DNA of 64,000 nt from Litomosoides sigmodontis (GCA_963070105.1 OY718806.1:7275865-7339864), one strand, 5' to 3'. Numbered from the stretch's first letter, positions 1 through 18,459 are shown. The notes: a model not told the origin generated them from the sequence alone. Numbers and translations: made by a program.

Positions 1-1339
1 CTTGGAATTGGTGCATTCTTTGCAATCCGTAGATACAGCATTCTCTTCTGGCGAAAGTGCTGTATACGGTGTTTCATGTGTTAAATTTGGTATGCTTTCG
101 GATGACAAAGATCTCACGGATCTGGTCGGTTTGGTTGTTGAGCGTGGAAAAGATATCGAACAGTCACAGAAGGTAAGGCTGTTGAATGGTCATCTTTTTA
201 CACGTACTAGAAGACGTGTAAAGCTTCTAGCAGTTTTACACTTACTAGAAGCTTTGACAATGTTCATTCATACCTGCCGTTGGCTACTCCATATGTTTTC
301 CACTGTTACGCTTACGACCTCATCACTTCACGTTATTGTAACTGGTGAAACCGTTTTTGCTTCTCATCTTCACTTTTTCTAAACATTTGGATTAATTAGT
401 TCAGCCGATAAATGATTAAATTCTTCAAATCTACTTGTGTTAATCAAGCTATAATGGCTTTATTCTATCTCATTTGTTGTGTAAACTTATTACCTTAATT
501 ACAGTACATGGACAGTTTGGCTGAAATGATACGTCGAGGAATCGAGGCAGCAAATAAGGACTTAAAACGGGAGAATGATGAGCGTCTTATGCAAGAAGTA
601 ATGCTATTCACGCAACATATGGCACTATTAAGAACATTGATCGCATGCTAGAAACAACAAAATTATGCTCGCATCCAATGCTAATTCTCTTCGAGAAATT
701 CCATCCTTGCATCGGACATGATTGAAACCCATCACCTAGCAATCACTCATCTTAATCCGTCTGACATGTTGGTTTTTAATGAATGAATAATGCCTTGATG
801 GGTAGCATTTATTGTAGGGTATGATGAGACAAATTCCACTGATGAGCTCGTTGGTCAATTGGTTTTCGCCACTGGACAAAGAATCGCAGAGCATGAAGGG
901 TCGCTCGTTTGATTTGAAAACTGGTAATGAGACTTTCTACTCTTAAAATGTCTTTGACTTATGGGCAATGAGTCTGTGAACCGTGCTTTTTATAAGAGAC
1001 TTTAATATGCCCATATTGTTTGAAGGACAAATTCGGTCAACGGAAATTTACTACAAACACCGATTTATGAACCGGACGGATGCTGTTTCTCAGGATGATC
1101 ATTACGCGGTTGCGAAGATTCCCAGCGAGTTATCGAAGAAAGAGAATAGTATTAATTCGAGTGGTGATGCTGTTCAGGGCGATGTGGGGTATGCTGAGGA
1201 AAATGGTCATAGATGGAACGGTTCGTCGACTTTTCTATTTCATCCCTGTTACCATTATCTCACTCTTCTATTATGTAAGGTAGGATTGCGCCACCTCTTC
1301 ATTTTAGCAAGCACGCAAGTTCCTAAAAATCTCTTTTGA
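1..1339 (+). CDS. PDXDC1-like protein, C-terminal part (5' end outside window)
   Basis: C-terminal portion of a pyridoxal-dependent-decarboxylase-domain-containing protein 1 (PDXDC1) homologue. Exons read as 1-172, 505-597, 818-923 and 1026-1339; donors GTAAGG, GTAATG and GTAATG and AG acceptors all keep one frame. The spliced protein runs through SQKYMDSLAEMIRRGIEAA, a short amphipathic or coiled stretch, then SSLVNWFSPLDK and GRSFDLKTGQIRSTEIYY. As I recall the vertebrate PDXDC1 tail, it has the same order (LNWFSP, GRTFNLTAGSLESTEPIY). The PLP-binding fold itself lies to the left of the window, so enzyme activity cannot be judged here; the vertebrate protein has no established reaction. The last exon is read to a TGA at 1337-1339 and ends in a hydrophobic, less family-like stretch. 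A GT near 1278 could instead lead to another exon, so the exact C-terminus is uncertain. It is convergent with the EGR gene. Confidence 0.72.
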
Positions 1340-3662
1340 AACAAAAGTTTCATAGAAACAAGGATTGTGCTCACTTCTCATTTCAGGTAATTTTTTTCTT
1401 TCTGAGTCATCTGCAGAATGAAGTGCAGCTTGAATCTTCAAATAACACCTAATTCGATGGTCCACAAAGCATTCGGATGAGAAGGCTAATTTACATCAAG
1501 TTTTCCTTATCTCTTTTGATGTTTCACAATTCAGTGACAATGAAAACTGGGTGTTTTAATTTTTCCATAGGTGGAATGAAAAAATGTGTTAGGAAAACTT
1601 AATGTCTTTATGAAACAGACATCGCAACAGTCTCAACGTGATCCCACATATACGCACAAGTCCATATAATTTCGAATTTCACAAGCTATTTCCGGAAATT
1701 TACGGAGGCAATCACGTTGCGACCACATGATACACACAAGGAAAGGCAATTTATTACTTATTTACTACATCCTTTTGGTGTGTGCTAACGCATTGGTGAT
1801 TTGTTCTCACACATATCCCAACTCTTACAACGCGATTGGACACTTCCTACTCCATTTCTTTCATACATATCTTTGGCACCTGTTCTCGATAATCTGTCTG
1901 ATGTGGGAAAAGTATGTAAAGATCGTGGAAAAATCCACTGGTGACTTAACGATAAGATATTGGATTAAGCGATGTTTATCCCAAAGTTTACAAAAAATGG
2001 GAATGTACGCTTATCCTTCTTTAAAGTTGTTTATTTCTCGAATGCATTTAAACATTTAATAAAAACTCAGCCTTCACTACGTTGCAGATCTCATCGTAAA
2101 ATTCTTAGATGTGAAATCTATGCTTTGAATATACGTGAAAAGCGTTGATTTCTGATTTCCAAACCAGTGGATTTTGACTGCTTACTGTTTTTGTCCTTAT
2201 TTCGATTCAACATTCGATTTCCTGGCTATATTTAGGGTGTGCAATAATTATTGAAGTGGTGTACTGCATTGTTCAAATCGGTTTTTGTAAAAGTAACCCA
2301 ACGTCCTTCTTTCGGTTTCAAGCGATAAGGAAATGAAGTTGACAACATCTACCGCAGAAAGACACCAGTGATTGTCCATGCTCCTCATAAGTATCGTTTG
2401 TCAGTACAAGACAAGAAATGAGCTTTAAAACAAGAAAAACTGTCCTTGATATAAACCACTTTCCCCAAAATAGATGCCCAGGAATTTATCCTCTGTAGAT
2501 GTAATGAATATTCCCCCCAACCTAATGTACGGGCGATTGACGAATTTGCCTATGTAAAGCAAAGTCGGGCAGGTAAACCTGGCACTACAACAACTCTGTC
2601 TTCATTGATTATCAAAGACCTTTGTCTTAAACCGTGTGTACCGTGTGCAGTAGTCTGATTGGATCATTTTGTCAAACATAGACTTTGATCAGGCCCTTAA
2701 GGCACTCAAGAATGAAATGACACTCGTGGAATGAACAGAGGAATAAAAGTTACGTTTCAGTTGCATTAAAAGCCTTTATATTCGTAACAGCTATGAAGTC
2801 ACTTCGGGAGTGGTTACTGGAAATATCCCGATTGTTTTGACAACTATTTTCTCATCACATCGCACTAAACACTAACGTAAAGCTGTTTTACTAAAACAAT
2901 GCATCTAACCTGACTCCGCGTCACTTAGGCCTCTTTTCCTAAGGCGAAACGAAAAAAATAAGACTGCGCAGAAGAAGCCTGTCCCAGAAGTATGATTATA
3001 GCATAACAAGTAAAACTTTTTCGATGTTGTACGTGTAGATAAGTTCGTTTATACGTGCCTTCACCTATTCAAATCTATGAGTTTCTATTTTCCTAGGAAA
3101 ATCCGCTCCAATACTTCTTCTTGATTCTCGTTACAAATTAAACTCAAATAGGTTCCTCAAATTAGATACTTTAAGAGAGATCCGGTGTTACCGCGTACTG
3201 ATAGACAAAACTGATTGCCTTGAAAGGACTTTGCGGAGAAAACATAAACAGAAAACATAAACAGTGAGCAATAACGATGAGATGACTGAATCGACTAGAA
3301 TTTGAATACTAAATTGAACGTGCAATCCTAGGTTGATTCACATATGCAATTTGAAGTCGCGACCACCATTGAAATCGGCAATATTAAGACGTCGATGTTC
3401 CTGAAATACATCCTTGGACTGAATCCCGCTTTAGTGATAACTATCAAAACACCTCAATTTGTGGCAGCAGAACAAATCGGAAAAACATATCTTCCTCAAT
3501 TCCGATACCAATTACTATACCTTATCCAATCAGCGTTAGCGCGGACTCAAACAAACTAACCACCATTTACACATTCTAAAAGTTCCAATCCAACAATCTC
3601 AGTATGGAAAGCATAACATAACTGGGTAGGAGCCTATAGTTTGAAATTGACAAATTAGTTTA
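1340..3662. other. Intergenic, convergent 3' ends
   Basis: AT-rich interval between the 3' ends of the PDXDC1-like gene (+) and the EGR gene (-). An open frame at 1727-2059 (+, about 110 codons, ATG) has a hydrophobic middle but no recognisable domain, no splice context and AT-driven composition, so I do not call it a gene. A short tandem duplication (ACATAAACAGAA type) lies at about 3241-3264. Nothing else is supported. Confidence 0.5.
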
Positions 3663-7235
<3,573 letters not shown>

Positions 7236-7260
7236 TCTCGCAGCCAAATATATGCGAGGA

Positions 7261-7272
7261 ATTATTTTTATA
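7261..7272 (-). promoter_or_regulatory. TATA-like element upstream of the EGR start
   Basis: Minus-strand TATAAAAATAAT ends 26 bases before the EGR start codon at 7235. This is about the distance expected between a TATA box and a transcription start, which would put the start almost on top of the ATG. It may be chance in AT-rich DNA. Confidence 0.3.
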
Positions 7273-9479
7273 CAGCATCAAACTGCTGTCAAATATAGCC
7301 CAAATCAGCTGCTTGTTTCAGCTATAAATTCACCAGGCTTAATTCGACACTTTTATACTTTATGTGTAAAGCTAAAAAGAGTACGATAAAATCACATTCC
7401 AATCATATGACATATGCAAACCAACAACAACCACTTCAGATATTCAAAACGTGTCCAACGTCCCACCTTCAAAACATTCACAGTCTTGGGGAAGTTTCCA
7501 AGGTTACTTGATGTTACCAATTACTTGCTTTTCTTATTCCTTACAGTGCTTACGTTATGATGACATGGTCAGTAGCACAACAGATATAACGGATCTTGAA
7601 AATGGATGCGTCTTGCGACGATGCATACCCAGATAAATACATTTCAACAAACTCAATAATTTCAGCATAACTGAAAAGCAAAAATCAATGAGTATAATTT
7701 TGGAGATGAAAGACCCAACTACCTATAAATTTTTGGCTTTAAAGCTTTAAGAACTGTGTGCTTAACGATATATATTCATATTTCGCGCGAAGAAATACTG
7801 GTTTTTATTCAGAAGAACACAGCGGAGAATAAGAAATAGGTGTTCCACTGTTTCCACAAGACGTATGCGAACTAAAAAGTATTTAGTAAAATCCTACAAG
7901 CCAAACGACTGTTTATTGTATGTAGCTGCTAGATTTTGATCCAACCATTTTCGACACAACTCTTACAGAAAAACCAAAATACGCTGGGACATTTTGGGTG
8001 TCACAAATATCTTTGTTAAAATTATTTTTGCTGGAAACTTCAATGGAAATTAAAATTATTGTTTCCGAATAATGGCCATATGGCGCAAGCGCCACCATAA
8101 AAAATGCATTTATTGCCAATGTCTCTCTAGTCAACAAGCTCTTACTATGATTTCCATTCTCTGTACAAATTTAAAGTGCCACAGACGTGATAGATTTCAC
8201 TTTACCGCACAAAATTCATGCATATTCGCAACAAGGTGTAATTTTGGCAAATGTTATAGTTAAGTCCTTGAAGAAATGGAGACTAGAAGCAGCAAATGAA
8301 AACTTTGAAATTCCGAATAAGCAAAAACCTGAGAGAAAGTAAAGTGAGATCGTATGTAGCTTAATAACTCCAGATTTAATGTCACCATTTTTAAAAGACC
8401 CTCTTACGAAATACAGTTGTAACACATGACCGAAAAGCAAATTTCCTTTAAATTTTAAATGGCCGAGAAAGTGTTGAGTTCAAATCGAAGCGATTAAAAC
8501 CATCCGGAACCTATCCAGTAGTAAGACTCAACAACTACAACAGGACTCCTGTGGTGAATGACTGGATAGATCTAATGGTGAAGATCAAAATAAGTTTAAT
8601 GCAAGAAAGAAGTCGAGAACTGATGTGGGAAATAAAATCGGACATATTGTTTAGAATTGCTCCAGTACTACACACATGTGTCAAACAGGCACCTTCGATA
8701 CTGGCTACGTGATACCGATGTAGCATACTACTTTACAGTACGGTCCCACAAGTAGAATTTGAAACCAATAGTTCACAGAGACAACACTCAAATAGAACAC
8801 ATGCAGCCGCCCCATCCACGTACACCACAAATTGTTGACACATCAAAATAAAGATTAAAAAAATATTTGGGGGAAATGAATGCGGCAGTTACAGAGATTT
8901 ACGGGAAGGTCAGGTGAATGAGTAATTAGCGAGAAAAATGATGTTGAAAATCAACATTCACTAACTTTATGACTGACGTTAAATGAAGTTAGCGGAATAG
9001 AAGTAATCGATTTTGAACAGTGAGATGTAAACAGAACCACATGCTGACTACAGTTTGCATGGAAACCAACTAACGAACAGTATTTCGAGATGAAGGAAAA
9101 ACAGTACATATAATCTGAAACGCGGAACTATTTTAAATCGATTCAATACGACAACAATGTCAACTTACTACAGCAATCTTATTATGCAAACAGCGTTAAG
9201 GCATGATGACCAGATATACGGGCATAAGCTATTGAGTTACGTGTAGATGAAAAGATGATAAATTGAAGAGGGCGGCAAAACGCATCCATTTAAAATTGCA
9301 AAGTTAAAAATAAGTGACTAGGAGAGGGAAGGCAGCAGTGCTGGATGCTCTGAGAAATAACCGTTCTAGCGCTATGTGACAGAGGACAGTAGAACATACT
9401 ATGCGCTTTTTGCGATGATAAAGCGAGGACAAATGAATTAGGAAGTACAGCGGAATTTGCATACAAATGAGATGTACAT

Positions 9480-10720
9480 ACGGAATTATAAGTGATAACG
9501 TGAGGGGTAACCGCGGTGAGACCTCATGAAAGTGAAGAAGTAATAGAGAAAATCGGTCGGTAAAGGACGGTTCGCGTGGGCCTCACGATCAACACGCGGG
9601 TTGGAAACCATAATAGAACGAACGTGTGGGCGAGTTGCGAAGGAGGCAGGAGGTTGCGAGTGCATTGTTGTGGGCAAACCGATCGCGTATGAGGAAGGAT
9701 AGACAGGCGGACGGGCAGAGTGAACAGAGGTAGCAGCAACAAGACTCGACGCAGGACGAGAGTGTCTGGAAGAAGAAGAGAAGCAGAGAGCATACTCACA
9801 TCGTGTTCGAGGAAAAGCTACAATTCCCTCACCATTCAAGAGCCTATGTTGGGAAGGGAGCAGTGTGTGCAAGGGAGAGGAGACAGACAAATGGGCAAAT
9901 GGGCACGCTATCCATTGTTATTGCAATGCAGCCATTACGCACGCGGAGCATACGCCCACATGGACGCACGCAGGGACTCACGTGTACACTCACGTAAACG
10001 TATGCTAACAGGTAGTAAATAGACAAGACTTAACGTCTTGAAAATTGTCACTAGCTGGGCTTCCGTTGGACTATGACAATGATAAATACAAGCTGTGATT
10101 CATTTTGTGCAACCTTGCGTGATACAGATAGAGGGCACCCGGAAGTCTGCCAATACAGCGTACCATCTGTTCCTAGTAGATCGTTGGGTGACAAGTCTAA
10201 ATACCTGACAGAAAGGAAGTGCAATTCATAATGTGCACATAGAACGCTTGGAGGTTCACACAGCGCTTCCACACTGAAGAGCAAAATGTGATGTGCATGG
10301 GCGGTGGCTGTGTGGATGAGTATGTGGACATTGTGAGAGTGCGACTCACAGAAGAAGGTTACAGTAGATGAGAAGGAGGAGAGGTGTGACAGATTATTGT
10401 TTAGCGCTCACGTTATCTGTCTACTCGGTACGACTGGAGCGGTACTATAGACGTGGGTAATTGGGATAGCTCGCGTGCAGCTGCTCCTCCTCTTTCCGCC
10501 CTCGCAGCGACACTTTTGCTGAAAAAGACTAGCAGTACTGCAACTGATTGGATTGGGAAGGTAGGTAGGTGCAGTGGCCGGTTGATGGACAACATAAATC
10601 TTTAACAGCTTCACGATGAGAAGTCGTTCGTCCCACTTCCCCTTCGGCGTCACCACGGCTGGAAGTTCGTTCGTTTCCTGCTCTGCACTACACAACCCAA
10701 CGGCCTTTAAGTGTGAGAAG
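9480..10720. other. GC-rich island in the gene-poor region
   Basis: Clearly higher G+C and CpG than the flanks, with purine-rich blocks on the plus strand (for example GAGGAAGGATAGACAGG near 9690) and several CpG-containing words. Open frames occur on both strands at once (about 9486-9890 and 10408-10695 on minus, 9720-10022 on plus), as expected when stop codons are rare in GC-richer DNA. None shows a recognisable domain. It could be a promoter/enhancer island or an unrecognised 5' exon of EGR, which lies downstream of it on the minus strand. Confidence 0.4.
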
Positions 10721-10888
10721 TTAAAGAAGGGGGAAGAGAAATAGGCTGCAAATAATTGAGATTAGCGAGCTTAATGAAATTGTTTGAAGTCAGCTAATTA
10801 CTAATAGCATATTTTTACTTTTAAATAACAAATTTGTTTCAAAGTGAACTTTGAAGTAGGAAAAAAGAACTAGCATCGATCAATGATA

Positions 10889-10954
10889 TGTTAGAAGCGT
10901 TGCTGCCTTAGTAACTAATTTGTTAGAAGCGTTGCTGCGCCTTAGTAACTAATT
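10889..10954. repeat. Two-copy tandem repeat, unit about 33 bp
   Basis: The words TGTTAGAAGCGTTGCTG and CTTAGTAACTAATT occur twice in the same order (10889-10920 and 10921-10954). The second copy carries an extra GC. This is a recent local duplication with no visible coding role. Confidence 0.85.
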
Positions 10955-13103
10955 TTAGATCATTCAGACCAAAAATACCACTTGGGGAAAGTTTCACTCA
11001 TCGGCAGCCTGCTGTATTGAAATTTGATTACAAAACTACCACTCTCATCGCGATTTAAAAACATGGGCAATGGGCACATTCAAACGGCCAAAGCGGTTGC
11101 ATGCTGTGTCACATGAGCGGATGATTGCAGTATTCGTTGGTACGGGACTGGATTGCGCAATCTGCTTCATCTCGTATTTGCTTTTGCTGCTTTCTGAAGT
11201 CTACAATTACATCATCTATAAACTTAAATAATACGAAACCTTCTACAGAAATTATTTCCTTGATTCTGAGGTGGACTGCCTGCTAACAGGACATTGGATG
11301 ATGCAAAATTGGTTAGGTAAGTTCAAGATTGATCAATAAAAAAACTGTCCTAAACGTTGTGAATGTTTGTCGTGTAAGATTGGTGAAATTTGCTATATAA
11401 CCTTAAATATGACAATCCAATCCGACAAACTTCGAGAATACCAACCACGTTGTAAATTGTCGTAAAAATCTCTTCATAAAACATCACCTCACTAATATCC
11501 CTAATAGTTTGAATATTGATCACTTCTTTTCCATACACATGTTTCAGCTAGCAGTGCCTTAATTCCGCTTTTTTCACTTCCCATCCTTTTAACAATCTTT
11601 GTAGAAGATTCCCTCCCTGCTTTCCACATAATTTCATTTGCTTTCAAATTTAACTTCACTTATTAAAAAAAACATAAATATTGCCCATAATTTATTACGA
11701 ATACATGGAAGGAAGAGTGCCCTGCTCTGTGATCGGAGATGTTCAAACGATCAATAAGATCACGCCTAATTCATTTAGATTCTCTCGAAAGGTATTACGT
11801 TTATTGGCTAAGATCCAGTCCAGTACATCAGGTTTTTTCGGTCGAGAAATGCTTTTGAAGCATAAAATTTTGTAGTTTCATTATTATTTGCTAGTGCCTT
11901 ATGGTTCCATGGTGCGCTAAACTTCGCGAGGAGTAACGTAGCATAATTTGTTTCATGTTGTCTTCTGAATTGTTTGGCACTGAACATTTTTTGTTTTGAG
12001 ATGTTTTGAAAAGACCGTTGCAACCTAAGTGAAGTAACTCAAAATTCATTCTCTACTGTTTTCGTATTCATGAACTTAGAGAAGTGGCAATGTCGCAGCG
12101 ATCCTACGAAGAAATTAGCTTGGAATTGTGTGCAAATGCAATTGCTACTTTTCCATGTGCAATTAGAAAAGGTAGAGAAGAGTTTGCATTCAAAATGCAG
12201 CGTGAAGTATCTCCCGGAGATGCATTTTCGCTCGAGTATGTTCCTAACTGTCATGAAAAATGAATTTTTGTCTTTTAAAAAATGGTGGGTGAAAATCAAA
12301 TTCCACAGGCAATATTATCATCTCAAAAGGTACTGTTAGAAAGTGGGAAACAAATGTTGAAACTGCTGAAACTAATCATCGATCACTGTAAATTCCTCTT
12401 CCATTGCTTAATTGAATAACTAATTATAGTTGAAATCCGAAAACTTTAAGGGGTTGTCGTCCTCCGTGTATCCTCCTGTATCCGGTTATGTTCCTGAACG
12501 CACCGGTTTATTTGAAGTAATCTGGCAAAAATTTTACTTATCCGGCTCTCATTGACCGTTTGGTTTCTCTTGTGAAGGAACGGGCGCACTCAATATCGCC
12601 CGTCCTCTTATTTAATTTTTGCGAGTACCACAAATAGTGTTATGATGTCACCCGAAAGCAACCCAGATCAAGACTGTGATGAATCAGCTAATCCTCACTT
12701 GTTTCACTTAGTATATTGAAGTGTTACTTTCAGTATTTCACCTATCACAGCTCCAGCAAAACTCCGTAAACGACATAATATCTGTATCCTGTAATTCATT
12801 CAAATATTCCAATACTTTCACGCATTCCCTTCACATAGATTAATAAAATGATAGAATTTTGGTTTTTTTCTTAATGAAAACTAAACTAAAAAAAAGGTTT
12901 ATTGAAGTGTAATTTAGCTGGAACTGAAAACGGTTGAAATTCCGGTCCTGCAATTCATCAATTCAAATAGACTAAGAAAAGTTCTAATTTCAGCAGTGAT
13001 GATATCTATCGGCAATGGAAAGTTTTCCCTTTCCATCTAGCACTCTCCCGTTTTGCATTCCGTTGACAATGCGATCAGGCAGAGATGAAACGCATAAAAT
13101 GAT

Positions 13104-13127
13104 GATGGATGGATGGATGGATGGATC
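13104..13127. repeat. GGAT tetranucleotide microsatellite
   Basis: Six perfect tandem copies of a GATG/GGAT unit, followed by TCGAACCC. Simple sequence repeat outside any gene. Confidence 0.9.
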
Positions 13128-16100
13128 GAACCCATCCAAAACGGTCATTTTAGCTTACCCTACATGTGACCGATATTTACCGGGTTGGCCTGTTCCGCTC
13201 TACTGCTTTCTCAGATCCACGAGAGGTAAAACTCTGGCATACCAGTCATTATCGCTTGTGTTTGTATGTACGTCTCCGTGGCGTGTGTGTGTGATCTGGG
13301 CTAGTTGCTGCTGGCTAAACAGAATGCGCTAACCAACGTTCTCATCGATCGTTGTTCGAGGTGTACCACCACCACTCATACATGTGCATATATCCGACTC
13401 AGAGTAAATTTTTGTTTTTGAAAACGTGAAATTATCGCTGTTAGTCCACTGGTATGCGCACTGCATAGAGCTATGGCAAAAAGCCTAGCTTTATCATTTC
13501 CTTGCAATTCAATCCAGCCCTTCATATATTACAAATGTGTTTCTGATTAAAAGATATGCCTGGATTCATTGTTTGTTTTGAAACATTTCGAAATACTGAA
13601 TAAGCAGTTTTTTATTTTCCATCCATTCATCAATTGAGTTGGACTCCTGAAATTCAACCAGACTTCTCACTTCAGACTTTCTCACTTCTCAATGTCAAGT
13701 AATGAAAGATAATTAGCAATTCATAGTTAGCAAGCCAAATAATAACGAAATTTCATGTGATTTAATCAATAATGAACGAACGTGGTTTGCCATAGTGGTT
13801 TGATTTCTTTTTTGCATCTGTAACACTTTTCGACCATAAGTTTCGTTCCCTAGCAAGGCTGAATTTATTGCTTTTTGTTATTGACACTTTTTTTTGAATA
13901 GGCAATTCCGGTTCTGTTGATCTAACCTTTTTCAGGTTTTTGGTTTAAATTTAGGATAATGCCTGACCAATTTTGACAGGTAGAAGCAGTGAGGAATGAG
14001 TTGTTTCAAGATATTACCGGTCAGTTCATAATCCACTCTATTTGTCTTCTTACTTCCAGTGTTCCAAATGTCGCATAAGGATTGTTAAATGTTTAAGTAT
14101 TGAAAAATACCAATATATCATGCTTTTCTTATCACGAAAATTTTACAAGGTAGCAAAAAGTTATAGAAATAAAACTGGAATTTTTTCCTTCAACTTTTTT
14201 GCCTGAAAACGCTTCAAAATGATTGCTCGCGGTGCGCAACCTGGAAGTGTTTGAAGTGCACAGCCACAAACAAATTGTCCTGATGAATCTGTAAGCTTTT
14301 TTTGGTTAACTTAAAACGATGCGAAGTAGCAATTATTGTAGTTGAAACTTTTCACTGTATGTTACAGTGCAGTTGATCTTCTATCACTGCAAGTGAATAA
14401 GTTATTTTAACCGTCAACTGAAATTCCAGGCTTCGTTACCGCATCTCCTGATTATTTGAATTATGCATGTAAAATCAAATGAATTAAATAGGTGATTCGT
14501 TCTCGGACTTATAACTGTTTTAGAGCATTTTCCTTTCGTCTCTTTATCGTAGAGTGGTAGTTGTAAAAGGGGTAACCTAGAATACTAAACTCAGTTTTCA
14601 GATCCTCATATTAATATTTGATTCGTGGAAAAGGATCACTTCCTCCAGTCCCCGAGCATCCGATGACTGTGATCGAGTCGGCTTCAATGCGACATACGTT
14701 TTTTCATGTTTGACGATAAAAATATCGTGATATATTAGATTACACGAACAGCAAGACGTTATTTTGTGTGTTTTGGGATGTTTTATTGATCACGATGGTT
14801 AGTCGGTTGGTACGTGATGTTAATGTCGGTGCACACGTGGTGCTACTGGATGAATGTTTGGGAAGAATTTCAGTGCAAGAAATGCAAAAAGTATTTTGTG
14901 CGGAGTATTAAATTATCAGCTTCTTCACAGTTTCACTGACCATATAAAACTCCGTACGAACCTAATTGTCACTAATTTAATGCTCAGAATAAATCGTAGC
15001 ATAATTTCCTTCCGTTATCCTAATTTCGAGTTTACAAAAGTAAGAGCTTCATAAGAGATAACTTCATTAAGAAGCTGGTGTCTGTGCAAACTAAATTATT
15101 TGTTTTAATTATATAAAATTTGAATTGCGGAAAGTAGAAGTGGAGTGATAGATAAGCCTTATAACCATTTGGAGTGAAATAGCAAGGTAGGAAGAGATGT
15201 AATATTCCATGTTGAAAAACAAGAAAAAGCACAACATTAAATTTAATTCATCGAGAAGCAAGTGGGGTAAAAATTTTCTCAGTCTGTGAGAGCTTGAAGA
15301 AGGGAGCGTTGTAAATAAATCTGTAGATCTCAACTCTTTCATCTTCCGTCTTGGTACAAGTATTCTATCATTTCCATTAAGGTTGTTTTATTGTCGTCTA
15401 TTTCGTGTTTCAAATACTTTGTATATTCCTTTTTCTTGCGATTCATCTGGTCGTTGCTTTGAAAAAAATTTTAATTTGTCTTTGAGCATATAAATTAATG
15501 CCATCATTGTCTTGTTTAAAATAAGGAATTTTTTGGTTTGAAATATTACATAATTTTATCTCCAAACTCACTGCGTACAATACCTTCTTTGTAAATAACA
15601 ATCTTTTAAGCTCAGTTCTCTGAGAACTGAAAATGCAGCGGAATTCTTACTTGTTAACCTTACTTGCACCAAACTTCAGTTAATTAAACAGTCTGATAAG
15701 TAAAGGAGACATGGAACGTAGATTGCTGTTGTTTTAATATGAGTAAGTGATATAAACTTTTATCAATTTTAGCATTTAAACTGGAATATTGCAAAAAGCT
15801 CACTTAAATTAACAAACTGATTAATTAGTTATTCAATCAATCGGTCAATGATGTTCTGCTGCTAAAACCCTTCGTGTGTGCCATTGACTATGAGAGGGTC
15901 AATGAGCAATTGCAATAAGAGGGTGTATATCAACTTGTTTAACTTGCTACTTCTTCCATAAGATGAGCAAAGAAGCAAAAATTTAATCTTTTCCATATCT
16001 GATGTTATGCTTAACAACAAAACACTAGTTGCTTAAACGTTTTTAAAGTACTATCATTTTCCGGTCATTAGCTCACTTTCTTTCGAAATGCACAAGCAAT

Positions 16101-18459
16101 AAAAATATGTCATTTTTATCGTTAAAATTTCAGAAGAGATTTCTCAGCGACATGCAGATCATTTCTCCTTTCCGATAACACGCCAATTTTTATTGCAAAC
16201 AACAGTGGTCTTCTTCATCTATACACTTCATGACCATTAAACACATACAAATTATGTCCTTTTATTTTCCAAACATTATTAACTTAGTTACAATAGACAA
16301 ATAAACACTTGTAGCGCATCCATGCTTAATTCTTATATAATTGAATAGCATTAATTTAATGATCATTAAAAGTCAAATATGAGTGACAAAATCATTGATT
16401 GGTTTGTACTAATAAATTGATGAAAAACAATTGATAGCATATTTTATCGTTCTTATGACGTTTTCTAAGCAATTCTATTTGCTTAACGCGACGGACGCAA
16501 TGATCTTCAGCATTTAAAAATCATTATTAATAAATACTACCATTTCTATTTGACTATACCCCTGGACACCGAAGAAATTACGGAAGCTATCGTTTCCAAT
16601 GATTTATTGCATTTCGATATTCAAATATGGTTCTGACTATGGTTTTGTCCTTTAAGTGCATATTAGATATCAGAATTGTCACTTTCGCGCATCAAATCCA
16701 TTCCAGTGATTTGAGCTTCAAGAACCCTAAATGTAATTCTTCACCAATCTCGATTATTACAGTAAAACGGGGCATTGCTGGCAAAGAGGGCACACACAGT
16801 TGAAATGATTCGTTGTAGCATTCCTCAGAATTCAGTTTTTTTGCATAACTGTGAATTGCAGTTGAATTTCAACGATGTTAAGCTTCCGCACTAAAGCGGT
16901 GCAGTGAACGATCGAAATATTAAAAATGCAAAAATCGTAACAAACCATTTATCACAACAAAACGAAATGGACAATGTTTATTAATTTTTAATACTCTTCA
17001 TTTCTACAAAAACATTCATCTGAAGTGAGTAAAGAATTACGAAAGTGAAGTGGAAATTAAACCGTGGAGTGTGACCTCATGAATTATTGACATTGCTACC
17101 AACTGATCGTTGTTATTTGATGCCCGCATAATTAATTATCAGAGAAAGATATTTTAAACTATCGATTCTTGTTGCAAAACATTTAACCTCTCTTTTCATC
17201 GCTGCTTGCTATCATCGATGGAATATATGATGTTCAGTTCTACGCATTTCTTCTTTTTTGAAATCTTGTACAGCAATGATCTGTAATCGATTGAAATTGT
17301 TGAAAAAAAAAGCAAATATTGCTTCAATGGATGTGGCTTAGGAATATTTAATTACTTAATTTTAAATTTACAAGCAAAAATAATATTTCATTGGTTTCTG
17401 TCCGCAAATCAGCGCACGTTAATGATTGCAATCGTAAAATCTTGTGCAGTTAGTTCAATGAGACAATTGATATATCTATTCCAATTTCATAGTGATAAAG
17501 TGCAATGATATCATAAAAAGGTAATGAATGCTTTCATTTCCCTGTGAAGTTAAAATAAAAATGCTTGTTTTATTCCCTACTCCTTTATTACTTTCACACG
17601 TCAACTTACCTATTCTCCGCAAAGGCAGCAGCAGATAGGATCAGATCTTGAAATTTCGTTTCCCAAAGAGTGTTCCTTCTTATCTGCAATTGAAATGCAA
17701 ACTACGGCGGTACAGAAGTGCAAACGACAGCACTACAATCTGGGAAGGCGTACAGTAGCATGTATGGTTGGCCTGCATTGTTCAAGTATTAAAAAATGTT
17801 GCATATACGTATAGCTATTCTACTCTTTGCTTATTTCCTACGAAAGTAGCAGATAAATTATCGTGCTCGTTTTTCTTTCCTCTCTAAAATCAGTTATGTG
17901 AAAGGCAGATCTCCCACTTCCTTGCTGTGATGAAGAAATGAACTGAGTAAACAAATAGTACTGGAATATTTCCAACCGCTAAGGGAATTTTCTTAATATT
18001 CAAAGCAACCCGAATACCTCAGCCTCACCACGTCTTCATGTGAAATTTTCGGACACGATCGTGCACCAAAGTGCAACGAGGTGCACGATTACAGCGCGAT
18101 GATAGTGTCTGTTACTGTGTTCATACAGTAAGCGACGACGAAATTCCAGCAGCACAAACAGCATTACATACAGACGGCACCTGCAATGATATTTTTTAAA
18201 TGCTGTGTCTAAAAATCTAAAAAATATTTTACTCCGATGTTCGGTCCAGTAATGTGCCTTTCTCCGTGTAATGTAATGTATATTCTCGAACGCTGCAAAA
18301 TCCTTGTTAACTCTTGCAACGCTAGTTGTGTTGTGAAACTTTTCTTTGGAGATGTTTGCTGGGTTGGTTGATGCTTATGAGCTTAATGTAGTCGAATAAT
18401 CGATTTATCCGTTACAACAGTGGGTAAACAACAACGAGAATGCCAGCAGCACCGGCAAT

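Noticed and set aside
1727..2059. 110-codon plus-strand open frame with a hydrophobic stretch
   Set aside because: No domain, no splice context, AT-driven composition, and it lies in a 3'-3' intergenic gap.
9486..10695. Several overlapping open frames on both strands in the GC-rich island
   Set aside because: Overlapping open frames in GC-richer DNA are expected by chance; none has a family-like motif or phase-compatible neighbours.
13104..13140. GGATCGAACCC resembling a tRNA T-arm
   Set aside because: It directly follows a GGAT microsatellite; no acceptor stem, D-arm or anticodon arm can be drawn around it.
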